This document shows positions 46,385 through 58,079 of a stretch of 64,000 nt of DNA, one piece after another. The notes below the pieces were generated by a model. That model ran no database searches. It was given only the letters and a program-made list of their open reading frames with translations, and was not told the origin of the DNA. Numbering within the stretch: position 1 is the stretch's first letter; every line of letters begins with the position of its first letter. A program made the translations under genes and the position numbers. Location: contig CM044502.1 of the NCBI GenBank assembly GCA_024364805.1, forward strand, positions 10,235,967-10,299,966. Direction: 5' to 3'. The stretch is from Euprymna scolopes (Eukaryota > Mollusca > Cephalopoda > Sepiida > Sepiolidae).

Positions 46385-47639
46385 AATGTATTTGTAGGTG
46401 TATGTCGTTATGTGTAGTTTACATTTCAAGGCAAAGATGTATATTGATATAAATTACCTTCATAATATTTTATTTTATCTTGCATGTGTTTAGTTGAATA
46501 ACTTGCAAAACCAAACCACTCATCAGAGACAGTTAAATTCTTACGAGTTATACAATATTCAATATATAATTTAGTGTTGCAAGAACAAGTCCACTATTCT
46601 TGTAAGTAAAGATGAGATAGGATAGACCGAGAATTCGAACCTGGGAAGCTAGGTTTGGAACTAAGATTCAGGAAAAGATTCTCATTGCTAGTTTTAATAT
46701 AAAATAGCAGATATGTTTGTTTGAAAAGGAATTCGATTGTCTAGAAATATTATAGTAAAAAGGAATTTGATGATTTAATTCTGTTCATGAAAACAGAATT
46801 AAAACAAGGCCAGTAAGAAAAACGAACAATAGCAAATTTTAACATATTGAAAAATAGGTTATGCCGAAAATAGGTAAGAAGTATTCGGTCTGCAGAATGG
46901 GTTGGACATGTGCGAACGAGACACGTGAGGCATGTCAGGTCACGGGATCGATTAAGCACGTTTTTGGCCATGCGATGACGTCATGACTGAGAGATGTTCT
47001 CAATATAGTTGCTAGTTTGAGATGAAGCAGAACAAGAACAGAACGGACTGAGATAGGAGAGTCGAGTCGGACGAATCCCCCTTTGCCAGCGAAGGGTTAG
47101 AAGTTGAAATCATGTAGTGACTTTGAATTTCTGGATGTATTCATTGACCGGTCGAAGAAATAAAGGAACATCATTAGTTTGTAACTGCGTCTTGTGTTGT
47201 GTCATTCTGCCAAAGCAAAGGTAAAGTGAAATTGTATTTATATGCACTTTATTCCCACACTCATGTTGATAATGAACAATGTATAAATCGATCCTTAAGT
47301 AATGTGTCTCCAATCCTCTAAGAAATGTATTCCTCAGCTATCAGCTGTTCCTCCTGTGATAAAAGAACTGATAACTCATCCCTCTCCTAATATATTATAG
47401 GAACCGATCCCTCCTCTCCTATATATCTCTCTCCAATATGAACACTCAAATAGATAATATCTCTCTCTAAATATGACCGCTATGCAACATTAGATGTTGC
47501 AGGAGAGAAGACTGAAGTAGTCTTTAGTCTCACAGGGATGCGTTAGTGTTTCCTGTAATATGTTTAAATGCCATATAGTCATGCTTTCAGATTTTTGTTT
47601 CAAAACTAAAGGTATAAAACTGTTTAAAATTAAGGGGGT
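46385..47639. other. No recognised gene
   Basis: A box B-like string (GGTTCGAATTC in complement) occurs near 46634 without a matching box A. About 1.2 kb with no further structure. Confidence 0.4.
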
Positions 47640-48320
47640 ATTCTTTTTCTTTTTTTTTGACATAAACGTCAACACTTATCAAGGCCGATAGACCACTCAA
47701 GGATAAAGAGTGGGGAAAATTATTGATAATGTTTTCAGCTAGTCTAGTGTTTCTTGTGAAAGTTTGGCGAGGGGGGACCATAGATTGAAGCTCAGTTGAA
47801 CACTTTCCATGAAAATAACGATAAAGCAGAGACAAACTCGCAACATCTCTTCTGTGAGACAGAGGTTGCAGCGAATAGAAAAGGACATCTCCCACCAGGC
47901 CACGAAGTCTATTTTGAACCCTATCAAGGCAGGACAAGTCTTTTCAAGCAGCTCCTTTCCATATGTGGCAACAGTACTCCATCCTTGGACGTATCTGGCT
48001 CTTATATAGATAGAGAATTGCATCAGCAGTGAGATATCTACTAGATCGATAGAAGGATCCGACCATTTTTCCAGCGGCCTTGGCAACAGATTTGATGTAC
48101 GTATTTCATTTAAGATCAGGAGTAAAGGTCAAGCCCAGAAGCTTGTCAAAACTTGAGGCCTCCCCAAGACGAGAGCCATTCATTTTAATTGATGCCAGAT
48201 GGGGATCAGAACGTTGATGATGTAAAGATAGAAGCTTGGTTTTAGATGCATTAAAAGTAACCAGCTACTCCTTTCCCCATTGTACAACGTGATCAAGATC
48301 AGAGGAGAGAGAATTTTTAA
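47640..48320 (-). mobile_element. LINE 3' end (CR1/Jockey-like)
   Basis: The T-run at about 47651-47659 is the A-tail in complement. The minus strand reads SHRRDVASLSLLYRYFHGKC, VPPRQTFT and, further 5', MEYC-type residues and LLGLTFTPDLK. The 5' edge is near 48316. About 170 bp are missing between the 3' UTR and the LAENIINNFPHSL region compared with 28836-29490. Confidence 0.8.
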
Positions 48321-48350
48321 ATTATTTATTAATAAGGGGTTTATATTAAA

Positions 48351-48811
48351 CTAGCCTGGGTGTCTGGCGTTGCCGGATGTTTGGAGGTGTGTGTTGAACT
48401 AAAAAAGTGGTAGTAAACACGCAGCCAGACTCGAACCCGTACCGTGAAGAGGAATAGAACATGAAAAAACGTATTTGCTGTTGCGCCCATCACCAAAGCG
48501 AGAGTGAGGAATGTTTAAATTAAGGCTAATCAATCGAAAAGAGTGGATGACTTTCGAAAAGATCAGCGAAAAAAGCGCCCCCTCCTTGTAGAAAAGTGCG
48601 CAGCTGAAGCGATTAATGGTTTTAGCTAATTCTTTGATATTTGTCGATGGAAGGGTCGAGCGTCAAAACGATACTGATCCGTGAAAACCTGTCACATCGG
48701 TCAAAAGTTTTAGGCAAACATACAAACATACATACATACATACAAACATACATACATGATACATTTAAACAGACAGGCAACATTTATATTATAGAAGAAG
48801 TAGATTATAGA
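48351..48811 (-). mobile_element. Non-autonomous Helitron, HelA
   Basis: 3' end at 48351 (GGCAACGCCAGACACC, then CAGGCTAG|T). Box B-like GGGTTCGAGTCTGGC near 48435 in complement. The 5' end is probably A|TCTATAATCTACTTC at 48811, or TCTATAATATAAATG at 48795. CATACATACA repeats lie near the 5' end. Confidence 0.85.
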
Positions 48812-48998
48812 TGAGACTAAACTTTCCCTTTCTAAATTAAAGAATACGAAACTAACGAGAATAAAGCAAAGCGCCCTGTTTAGTTTTCTATAATTACCAC
48901 CGTGCTTTTATGTTGGGTTCTAAATCTAAAAGTATAACATTATGTACTATTTAGAGAATATTATACATTCAGTATTATTACGAGAGGTTTATATTTAA

Positions 48999-49679
48999 TT
49001 AGTAGGGAGACCTGACGTTGACCGGGATTGAATGATGATCAATGAATATTTCACACTCCTATATGTTTTATTGTCATCGAAATCCGTGCAATCGTTCGGG
49101 ACGAAGCTTCACATGCCTCCATTCAGTAACTTAGTCCAAAATATATGTTATTCTCGATTGCACTCAAGAGAACCTGCTGTTACTTTTATAAAATTATTTT
49201 ATACAACCTGCTTCCCATTTAAGAAAAAAAAATGGCATTAACAAATTTGCACGCGGAATTTGAAACTACAGACCACGTCATGCAAAAAAAAAAAAAAAAA
49301 CGCACAAAGAAAACGTAAATTTTCAAGTCTTATAAAATTCTTTGCAGATACTGAATTAAAATTAAGAAATTTACGCGCGGAGCTTAAATTTACGAATAAT
49401 AATAATAATGATGATGATGATGATAATAATAAACACTATCAACTTACCCACGGATGAATTTTCACGGCCCGTTGTTCTATCATTGTTGCTAAGCGACGAC
49501 ATGGAATAAACGGCTTTACTGATGATAGATAAATTAAAATAACGGTTTCTATTATCGGTAATTAACGAAGGTATTCGAGACAAAACTTAACTAATATCAC
49601 TCCCAGATTTATGCACTAAAGTTCTGTAAATTTTAAAGAAAATCTGTCCAGCCGTTTCAGAGTCTATACAGAACGAACT

Positions 49680-49711
<32 letters not shown>

Positions 49712-49739
49712 TTAAGTTGCATTTATATAATTGTAATGA
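48999..49739 (-). mobile_element. Non-autonomous Helitron, HelB
   Basis: 3' end CCCGGTCAACGTCAGGTCTC then CTACTAA|T at 48999. 5' end A|TCATTACAATTATATAAATG at 49739. (CA)n at 49681-49706 lies near the 5' end and (AAT)n(GAT)n at about 49398-49430 inside. The body matches 4130-4819 and 22173-22929. Confidence 0.85.
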
Positions 49740-50037
49740 TCAGATAAACTATTCCAGTTAAAATAGTACATAATTTCGGGGCTCCGAAACTTGTCTTTGC
49801 TATTAGTTTCAGTCAATTTGTAAGCAAACGCAGGGCGTCCATTATCACTAAAGTAATATATGGAAAAGATATTCCTAAATAGATTTCAAAATACATAAGA
49901 AGTAGTCCACTAATGCCTATTGTTTGAATATTATTCGTAAGTTTATTCATTAGTTTTTTTTGTTCTAAGCACACATAAATCAGTGCACCAAATTCATGAT
50001 TAGGTTTCGGTAAATTAGATATGTCTCTTACGGTCAT

Positions 50038-50400
50038 GAAGTTGTATCACGAAAATCTGTTCAGATTTACGTCCTTTAGATGAAATATTTTAAAATCCTA
50101 TTTATAATAGCTTTACTTTCTTGTTATAAAATATAATTACAGATTCATAACATTCTTATATAATGCATTCACGAACACATTCCACAAAAATGTTACATAT
50201 TGTCTAATAAGAGTAAAAAATAATTAAATTCATATCATGTGTATATTTAATGCATTACCTTATGTTTTTCTTTTATATATATTTATGAGTAGGGCATACG
50301 CTTTTCATTGTTTTGACTCTCGAGTATATATTACACACTTGAGCGTCAAAACAATTAAAAAATTTATACTGTTGTTCCAGCCGTATTTATAAGTGTATTA
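50038..50400. repeat. Dispersed repeat J, copy 2
   Basis: Matches copy 1 at 45152. Its inner hairpin (50306-50356) lacks the central 60 bases, so the arms nearly touch. Its right flank (GTTGTTCCAGCCGTATTTAT) matches copy 3. Confidence 0.75.
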
Positions 50401-50854
50401 CAGAAAACTTATATGCATACATAAATTTTCTTTTTATTTAAGTGTGTTATATTATTTCCATATATGTATTCCCATTATAAACTATCTGAGCATGTCTTGT
50501 GTAGTTTTAACTTTTTAATGACACGATTCCAATTAAAACCCTAATTTGCTATGCTATGCGTGTTTATTAACTAGTTTTTTTTTTATTCTTACTTCGTTTG
50601 ACCCGTTAGAAACGCGTCGTACATACATACACAGACAGACAAATTATCTAGTATAATTATACTGGATTATTTGTCTGTCCTGGCCTGTTGACCTTGCACC
50701 ATTGCTTCAATCTTGTTATCGACGATCGGGCGATTTCATCTTGTAAAAAAGTAAATTTATATATATATGCGTATGGGCGTGACTCTAAGGGTGGGGAGTT
50801 GTATGTTTTGGTTTGTATTCTAGCTGATGGCACCCAAGTCACACACACACACAC

Positions 50855-50898
<44 letters not shown>
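50401..50898. other. No recognised gene; (CA)n and (TA)n at right
   Basis: A microsatellite at about 50838-50897 abuts the 3' end of the next Helitron. Confidence 0.45.
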
Positions 50899-50899
<1 letters not shown>

Positions 50900-51896
50900 T
50901 AGACTACTCGTGACCCATGGGGTCAGTATATTATATTAGCTTTGGAATTAATGTATGGCGTGACACTTATGACGCAAAGAATATAGTTTTTTTTTTGACA
51001 TAACAAACATTTCTATGAAAGTATATTAAAATGAAAAAAGAAGGTAGATACGTTTCTATTAGTCGTTCTGTTTATAATTGTTTATTTTTGAAAAAAAATA
51101 CTTACAGCCATTGAATTATAAGTGATTTGCCATACTTATAGGTGAATGTGCATTGGACAGATACCATAATAATCAAAGTTAAATTCAAAGTTGGATATAT
51201 ATTTTAATTTACACGCGAAAAAAACAAAAACAAAACGATTGAGACACTGAAAAGGTACACAGTAAAGCAATAAGTTTTATTGTCGCGTTGATTATTTATT
51301 TGTAACGAAAATTTTAAAAAAATAACATTTTCTTGGTTATTTATTTATTCTGGTAGTGTAGAAGAAAATGTAGGAATGTTTTTAAGAAAACTGTTTTAAA
51401 AAATGGAAAATAAAATTTGAAAAATGAAGGCAGTGGGTAAATCGCCGTTGTAAAGTGCTCATATTATTTTCAATGGTTTAAAGTAGATTTATTTGTGAGA
51501 AAATTGCGTTAAAATGCAGATATTATTAACAATTGTTTGTTTAGATAATTTAAACGCAAAAAATACCCGAAACAATTGGGACGCTGAAATCGTACACAGT
51601 AAAACAATACGTTTTATTGTCGCGTTGACTATTTAGTATAATATATATTGTATATATAAAACAGGTCCATAATTATACGTATTATATGTAATCATGTTTT
51701 GCGTTTGCTTCCCATATCTTGAAGTTTTTTATTCAGTAAATTAAGGATATTCGCTTTTCTAGGGATGTCCGTTTGTTCGAAGGAAAACTGTCCAACGATT
51801 TGTGTTTACTTGTTTATGCTATATGTATATATACGCATGTGCAACCGGAAGTAAACCGAATGTTGGATTACAACACCCGTTACAAGGTACTTTGAG

Positions 51897-51931
<35 letters not shown>
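50899..51931 (-). mobile_element. Helitron-like element HelG
   Basis: Minus-strand 3' end: hairpin TGACCCCATGGGTCA, then CGAGTAGTCTAG|T at 50899. Inside are two related blocks 333 bp apart (about 51215-51310 and 51548-51645), with TTTTATTGTCGCGTTGA in both. The right end is a (TA)n tract at 51898-51931. The sequence just inside it (ACAACACC.GTTACAAG) also occurs at 11785-11815 next to (TA)n, so it may be a shared 5' end. Confidence 0.65.
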
Positions 51932-51934
<3 letters not shown>

Positions 51935-52501
51935 GTGCAAAGAAATTAAAACTGTAAATCAAAATTTACAATTACATTTATTATTTGACAGAACACTCCT
52001 GCAAAAAATGTTCGAAGCACTTATCTCGTGGAGTTTCAAATAATGCTGTTCTTGCTATTCTCCTCATTAGATGACAAAAAATAGCAAATTATAATTCTAG
52101 TTAGGCTAGAAGTTGCTGGTTTAGGCATTAGATGAAACTACAGTTTATGATCGTCATAAAGTGTAAAATGTTCATGTCCGTCAAGAGACATGTGAATAAA
52201 CGTGAAAAAAAGTGAAAAATAACGGAAACAAAACTTTCAATGGTAATCCGAAAACCTAAAAGGATTCTTTTAAAAGGAATCTAACAGTCAGAATTTAAAA
52301 TCCAATAGGTAATATAATCCGATAAAATCAACTCGAATGGATGATATATATAATTTAGTTTTGATCTAACTACTATATATTAGGTTGAATAAAATAATTG
52401 ATAGGAAATTGTCTCTATAATGATAAATACGTAATCTGCATGGATTGAACTGTCATATTTAAGCGTATCTTAGGATCGGCCAACACCGAACAGCCTGCTA
52501 G
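51932..52501 (+). mobile_element. HelD-type 3' end with unrecognised body
   Basis: Ends TTTAAGCGTATCTTAGGATC, a decayed hairpin CGGCCAACACCG, then CCTGCTAG|T (52498-52501). The GCGTATTTT-type block is the HelD signature. The rest of the segment does not match other HelD copies and its 5' end was not found. Confidence 0.5.
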
Positions 52502-52751
52502 TCTTTATATTGAAAAGTTTATCGCATACATTACATAGTATAAATCATGTAGACCTTTACACGTTACGTTGTCTTGCTATATGAGGAACCCTGCTCCCAA
52601 ATGTCCAAAATAAAATGATGAGAAGTAGGTGTTATGCGGAATGTGTTCATACTCACCGAAAGTAAGATCTTTATTATTCTGTTCTTGTCAAGTTGCAGTT
52701 ATACGATTACGATCCGTGTTCTTCTGTGCAAGTTTATCGTTTCCTGTTAAA

Positions 52752-53680
52752 TCTATATATCTATAAAAGTGGAATAGTCTGTGTGTGTGTGTGTACATTT
52801 CTCTACCAAACTACTTTGTCTATTTTCATTCTACAAGCTGAAGATTTGACACAAGACATACTGAGATTTTGGAAACTCTTTTTAATCGGCTGTCAAAGTT
52901 GAACGATTATTTTATTTATTTATTTTTTACGCAGTCATCACCACTTATCAAGGCCCGGCAGCCACTCAGGGATAAGGGTTATTGCAAGTATATTACGTTA
53001 GTGTGGAGATTTGATGAAGTGTTTACTTAAGGGGGCGGTTCATTAGGAATTTGTTAATGTTGGAATTGAACACATGCAAGCTGTAGTCCAGTGGGAAGCA
53101 GGCAGATGGAACAGAGTTCCACAGGTGTGCAGTTCTAAGAAAGAAGCTTTGTTCATGGAATCCGCGTTTTGATTTAGGCACAGATATAGAGTGGGGGAAA
53201 TTTTTCACAGTGGAATCAGCTAGACGGGTGTTTTTCGTGAAAGATTGGCGAGGGGGGACCAGAGATTGGAGTTCAGACGAGCACCTGCCATGGAAATAAC
53301 GATAAAACAAGGATAGGCTCGCAACGTCTCTTCTGTGAGAGAGAGGTTGCGGGGTAGAGAAAAGGGCATCCCCCACTATTTTGTACTCTGTCAAGGCAGG
53401 ATAGGCTGTTTTAGCAGCTCCTGCCCAGATTGTATCATTTGAAAATTCTACCAAACTCCTCCGCCAATTTTATGTTTAAACACTTGAAATTTTACATGTA
53501 GATTACTTGAACATGGATCAATCTTTTTACCTTGATGTGAGCTAAATACAATGAACGTTAAGAGGTCAAAATAGGAGTCCAATTTAAAAGAAAATTGACC
53601 TCTCAGCCAATTTTTGGTCTAAACATTTGGAATTTTACATAAAGTGTATTCAGACATAGGGCAAGCACTATCCTCTCTAT
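52752..53680 (+). mobile_element. HelC interrupted by a LINE
   Basis: Starts A|TCTATATATCTATAAAAG at 52752. The HelC body breaks off at about 52910 and resumes at about 53435 with TCTACCAAACTCCTCCGCC. The 3' end is decayed near 53680. Apart from the insertion the order matches 10235-11036. Confidence 0.8.
52911..53432 (-). mobile_element. LINE 3' end (CR1/Jockey-like) nested in HelC
   Basis: The 3' A-rich tail (ATAAATAAATAAAA in complement) is at the left edge. The minus-strand frame reads SHRRDVASLSLFYRYFHGRC and ends KFLMNRPLK followed by a stop, open over about 130 codons. A few residues are missing after WAGAAKTAYPALTEYK. It is 5'-truncated at about 53432. The least decayed LINE end in the window. 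Confidence 0.85.
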
Positions 53681-54073
53681 GAGTGTAATATGAACAGATT
53701 TATCTCTGCCCAACTCACTACATACTATCTTTGTATATTTGGTCTCAAATAATAGCCTCTTACGTTAAGGTGGCATTGGCTTATTTTGGTTGGAAATAAC
53801 AATATAATAACATTGCTTTATTGTTCTGTGTGTGTTTTTTTTTGTTGGGGGAACTGTATACGAAATAAGAGTAAAAAAATGTAGAAAAATAGCTGCCATA
53901 ATCAAGTAAGTTTCCTCCCTTTTCTACTCGTTATCTAATGAGGCTTAAAACCTGTGCATTTCACAAACCCTTCAGATACATTGAACGAATTATATAAATA
54001 AAATGTTTTGTAACGCTAAAACATATAAAAATGTGGTTTTCGAATCTATGAAGAATGATCTGTTTTTATTATA
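53681..54073. other. No recognised feature
   Basis: AT-rich spacer between a HelC copy and a HelD/HelC chimera. Confidence 0.4.
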
Positions 54074-54598
54074 CTAGCCGGTCGCCTGGCCTTAAAATAC
54101 GCGTAAATATTATATATCAACTCGTACAGAAACTGAGACCTGTTCTTGCGTGTAATATATTTTTTCTGTACAGTTCACTAATTGTAAGTAAAAATAAATA
54201 AATACTCGATGTGAGATCGAAACCAAAACTTAAAGACGGCGAGTAAAGCACGATAACTATTAGGCTAGCTTGACACGTTTTACAAAGTGTTGCCAAACTT
54301 ACTTATTCTTCACATAAATAAGCTGTCATGTTTCAGGGTCAGGCATCTGCATTCGTGAAAAAGTTGACAAAAAGATTTTAAAAAAAGCCCGATAACTCCC
54401 AGAAACAATTTTTCAATTTTGACATTTTAGCAGCACTTTTTCGGATGAAAACTGATTAAATAATTTTTTTACATGTCTGAATACCTAATATACTAAATTT
54501 CAAGTCTGTAGATTAAAGGTTTGTTTTGTATATAGGTTAAGAATTGTCCTCTAACGCGCGCACACACAAACACAGAAACAAGTTCTAATTTTTATAGA
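54074..54598 (-). mobile_element. Chimeric Helitron: HelC 5' end, HelD 3' end
   Basis: 5' end A|TCTATAAAAATTAGAAC with a HelC-like first third at 54598. The 3' part has the HelD GCGTATTTTAAGGCCAGGCG block and CCGGCTAG|T at 54074. The second copy of the same chimera follows at 54607. Confidence 0.75.
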
Positions 54599-54606
54599 TA
54601 TCCTCG

Positions 54607-55062
54607 TAAGCCGGCTGGCGTTGCCCAGTCGTAAAATGCGCAACATATTATATTTTTCATACAGAAACTGAGATATATGTATTTTTTTTTCAAACCTGTT
54701 CCCGTCTTGTAAATAAAAAAAAATACTTGAGTTGAGATCGAAACCAAAACCTAAAGGCAGTGATTTTTAGTACGATAACTATTAGGCCAGCGTGACACGT
54801 CTATAAAAGTTATTTTCAAACTACTTAATCTTGACATAAATATTCTGCAATGCGCATTCGTGAAATAGTTGATAAACAGATAGAAATCCGATGACTCTCA
54901 CATACCAATTTTTCAATTCTGACTTCTTTAGCAAAATTTTCTCGGAAGAAAACCGATTAAAAAGTGTTCCACATGTCTGAATATCCTATATACAAAATTC
55001 ATTTCATATAGATAGAAAAGTGTCCCTACACACATTCTCAATTTTATAGATATATAGATAGA
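54607..55062 (-). mobile_element. Chimeric Helitron, second copy
   Basis: 5' end A|TCTATCTATATATCTATAAA at 55062. The 3' hairpin region reads GACTGGGCAACGCCAGCCGG, with CTTA in place of CTAG at 54607. The body parallels 54074-54598. Only eight bases separate the two. Confidence 0.75.
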
Positions 55063-55595
55063 TTGCAAATGGTTGGATTTTATATTGAACAAGGCAAGTA
55101 ATTGGTTCAAATAGATTAAATCAGTATTGGTATAATTTTCATTCATTTATTTTAAACATCAATCATTGACTTTGTTTTATTTTTTTGTGTTTTCCAAGAA
55201 CGGAGTGGACCTAAAGGCTACCAGTAGGACCGAACAGCAAGGAAAAGAAACCTCTCTAAAATATTGGTGTACGTTTTTAACAAACAAATATAAAATTATG
55301 ATCCGTAAGTGCTCCTGTTCGCTATTTATCCGGATATATTAATAAACTATTAACGTAAATTATTTATGTTAGTAATTTAATTGTCCAGGCATGAATTCCT
55401 ATTATCGTCTTCACGACCCCCCTCTCTCCCGAAAGCATTCACCGTTGGGTTTTTATTAAAGAGTGGATAATTTCTACAATTTGTTTTATTCAAACCGCGG
55501 TGTAAGTCGTATGTGATTGTCTGCTATTTATATCCCCGTTTTCCTCTAAACTTTAAATGGTTCCGTTCTCGGTTCTAGAAGAAGGCGTAGCTTTT
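55063..55595. other. No recognised feature
   Basis: Spacer without identifiable elements. Confidence 0.4.
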
Positions 55596-55768
55596 ACATG
55601 GTAACGTTTTATTTTTACATGGTAACGTTTTATTTTTACATGGTAACGTTTTATTTTTACATGGTGACGTTTTATTTTGATATGCTAACGTTTTATTTAT
55701 ACATGCTAACGTTTTATTTTTACATGCTAACGCTTTATTTTTACATGCTAACGCTTTATTTTTACATA
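55596..55768. repeat. 21-bp tandem repeat, about eight units
   Basis: Unit ACATGGTAACGTTTTATTTTT; the later units change GG to GC and GTTT to GCTT, so variants are ordered along the array. Multiple-of-three period, giving open frames on both strands that are not genes. Confidence 0.95.
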
Positions 55769-55838
55769 ACGAGATGGAAAAGTATATAAACATATTTATC
55801 TGCCTGTTTATTGCTTCTATCTCTCTCCACACAGATAT

Positions 55839-56232
55839 GTGATGGGACAAGTTCAATATTTTTTATTGATTCTGATACAATTACCGATACCGATTCTTTA
55901 TAAATATCTAAATATTGTTTTTTATTTGTTTCTTTTTTTTTTTCGGATTACCGTAAAAAACATGTTGAATGTGGATATATTTTCTCATATGTTAAACACA
56001 CACTTGTGAGGTATGATGATCTATAGATTTTAGTTTTACTGGTATTTTAAAAATTTATAATTCATTATTACTATTAGCAGTGGAAGATTTTGTTTCAGAC
56101 GAAATAATATCCGAAAATATAATTTAAGGAATTTTTTTTTTAAATCCAAAATATAGACACACATTTTCCCGATTCCGCAATGCCAAAAAAGTTCCGATTT
56201 TTTCGATTTCCAATTTTGATAATCGTCCCAAC
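55839..56232. mobile_element. hAT-like MITE, copy 2
   Basis: Left end GTGATGGGACAAGTT, right end the inverse of GTTGGGACGATTATC. The body matches 46001-46384, including GATGATCTATAGATTT and GTGGAAGATT. Somewhat more diverged than copy 1. Confidence 0.6.
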
Positions 56233-56239
56233 AATAATA

Positions 56240-57060
56240 TATACCGAGAAAGAAATACCGACGGATTGATATACGTATACACACGGATATACTCCTAGGT
56301 ACTTCTAGGCACTCGCTGCCTTTGCAACTAGGAGTCATTGGCAGCCATGATCAGTGTCGACCTTCATTTAGTTTCTCTGAACTGAAATCCTCTATTTTTT
56401 TCCTTTCGGGAATCGTTGGGCATTGACTTCCACTGGATGACTTTGGCAGGCACTGATGGTTACTGGTGGTTATTGCTGCTTTGAGGCTGTTATTGAATTT
56501 GTTTGCATCTACTGGTGGCCACTGGCTGCCTTTCCAACTGTCGTTGTCTGTTACCGACATTCATTGTCTGACATGATTCGTAATGACCTCAATTTGACTG
56601 ATGCGTGTTTAAATTCAATGGTGAGCATTAGTGGTCATTAGTGTTTTAGACGGCGAATTTACTTGTGCGTGGCCATTGTTGGTCACTATCGATCATGACT
56701 AGTGATGTGTCCTATTGAGCTTCTCTGAAAAAAATGGCATGTCTTCAATATTCGTGCACTTAATCTATTGTATGACCTTGTCATACAGTGGGGCCACTGT
56801 TGGTAACATGCAATTATGAAGGTGATCGACATTGATATTCAAGTGGTCACTGTCACTTCTTGATAGGGGCGGGTAGTAGTAGGAACTTGCGCGCAAATCA
56901 CACTATAATCGAGTGGTGGGCACTAACATTGATCTTTTAAGTTATCTACTGCCACTTCATATTGTTGGCGGGCATTGTTGAACGCTGCCGTTCCAGTTGA
57001 TTTCTGTTATTTTTAAGAGGTAACTGCTGTTTTAATGTGAATACTAGAGGGTAATGTCCT
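56240..57060. repeat. Degenerate tandem repeat region
   Basis: Irregular recurrence of phrases like CTGGTGGCCACTGGCTGCC and TTGCAACTAGGAGTCATTGG with TGGTCATTAGTG forms, and again at about 57665-57705. No fixed period survives. Confidence 0.4.
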
Positions 57061-57480
57061 TTTCCTGCCGTTACTTGTAATGTGCATCCAGGAGACAAGT
57101 GTTTGTGTGTAGTGTGGGTGCGTAAGAGAGACGGACGAAAAGGAAAGACTTACCTCGGGACCGGCTCGGCGTCGCCGACCGAAAATAGAGAAAGAAAGAT
57201 CAAGATGGATGCCGCCGCCTTTTGTAAAGGATGATATCTCGCAAAGTCACATGAATTCTCGCAATATGCAAATTTAGCCGGCCTGCAACGGCCATAAAAG
57301 CGGGTGATTGAAAGACGTTGGGAGAGCGATGATTGACTTGGTCGGGAATCGTGTTGCTGTTGCTTCTCGGGCCGTGTGGGTGTGAGCATATCTTACCGTT
57401 GTTGGGACCGTTCTGAGTAACCGATTGTTGGGTCCGTTCTGAGTAACCGTTCGCGTCCATCTAGGTACCTTGCTAGTTGG
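57061..57480. promoter_or_regulatory. GC/CpG-rich patch, possible promoter or first exon
   Basis: The only clearly GC-rich, CpG-rich segment in the window. On the plus strand an octamer ATGCAAAT (about 57264) lies 28 bases before CATAAAAG (about 57292), a promoter-like pair. On the minus strand two donor-like sites, GGTAAGA (about 57396) and GAGGTAAG (about 57150), end open stretches that start at 57460 and 57389. A 29-bp direct duplication (GTTGGGACCGTTCTGAGTAA type) lies at about 57396-57450. No protein family was recognised, so this is a weak host-gene candidate. Confidence 0.3.
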
Positions 57481-58079
57481 ATTCCGTGCAGAACCGGTGT
57501 TTACTTGTTATTGAATTGCTTTACGCTGCTGCAACATTACACATCTACAGAAGGCGCAGTACTTTTAAAGAATGTTCCTTATACATCTACAGAGGGTGCA
57601 GTAATTTTAAAGGACTTTCCTTACACATTTTCCACATTACTAAAAGTCATAAGTGTTCACTAGGGGTTACTGGTAGGCCCTCACTGCCTTGACAACTGTC
57701 TGTACTCGTCACATATTACGAATGCGAGGTTTTGTTCCCACTGTATTATACACAATACGGCCGTGCTATTTGTTAGTTGGAATGGTCAATTGATATGTAA
57801 CTCTATGCGGTAGTCTGTGTATGTAAATGTTATTTGAAAGTCCTTAATAGTTAAAAAAATCTGTCGTTATTGTTTTTTATGGAGAATATTCTGCAGAAGT
57901 ACGAATTTGTAAAACGATGACTACGCTGACTGCCAAAAACTAAAAGTAAGAAAAAATAATAAAATGAAACTGAGCAAATAAAACTATAGAAAATTAGAAA
58001 CAGTTCGAATAATACCTTTTTGGTAAAATCGAATCAAACGCGACACTACCAAGTTTTGATTTCGTTGAGTTAATTCTCC
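57481..58079. other. No recognised gene; short duplications
   Basis: A unit containing ACATCTACAGA and AGTACTTTTAAAG is present twice near 57540 and 57588. Otherwise unique. Confidence 0.4.

Noticed and set aside
46600-46700. A tRNA gene near a GGTTCGAATTC string
   Set aside because: No matching box A and no cloverleaf arms; probably chance or a SINE relic.
53023-53454. A 143-codon host protein
   Set aside because: It is the C-terminal end of a LINE ORF2 joined to a few codons of the surrounding Helitron.
57150-57460. Confident call of a minus-strand coding first exon
   Set aside because: Two donor-like sites and open frames exist but there is no homology, and the promoter-like signals point the other way; kept only as a weak candidate.
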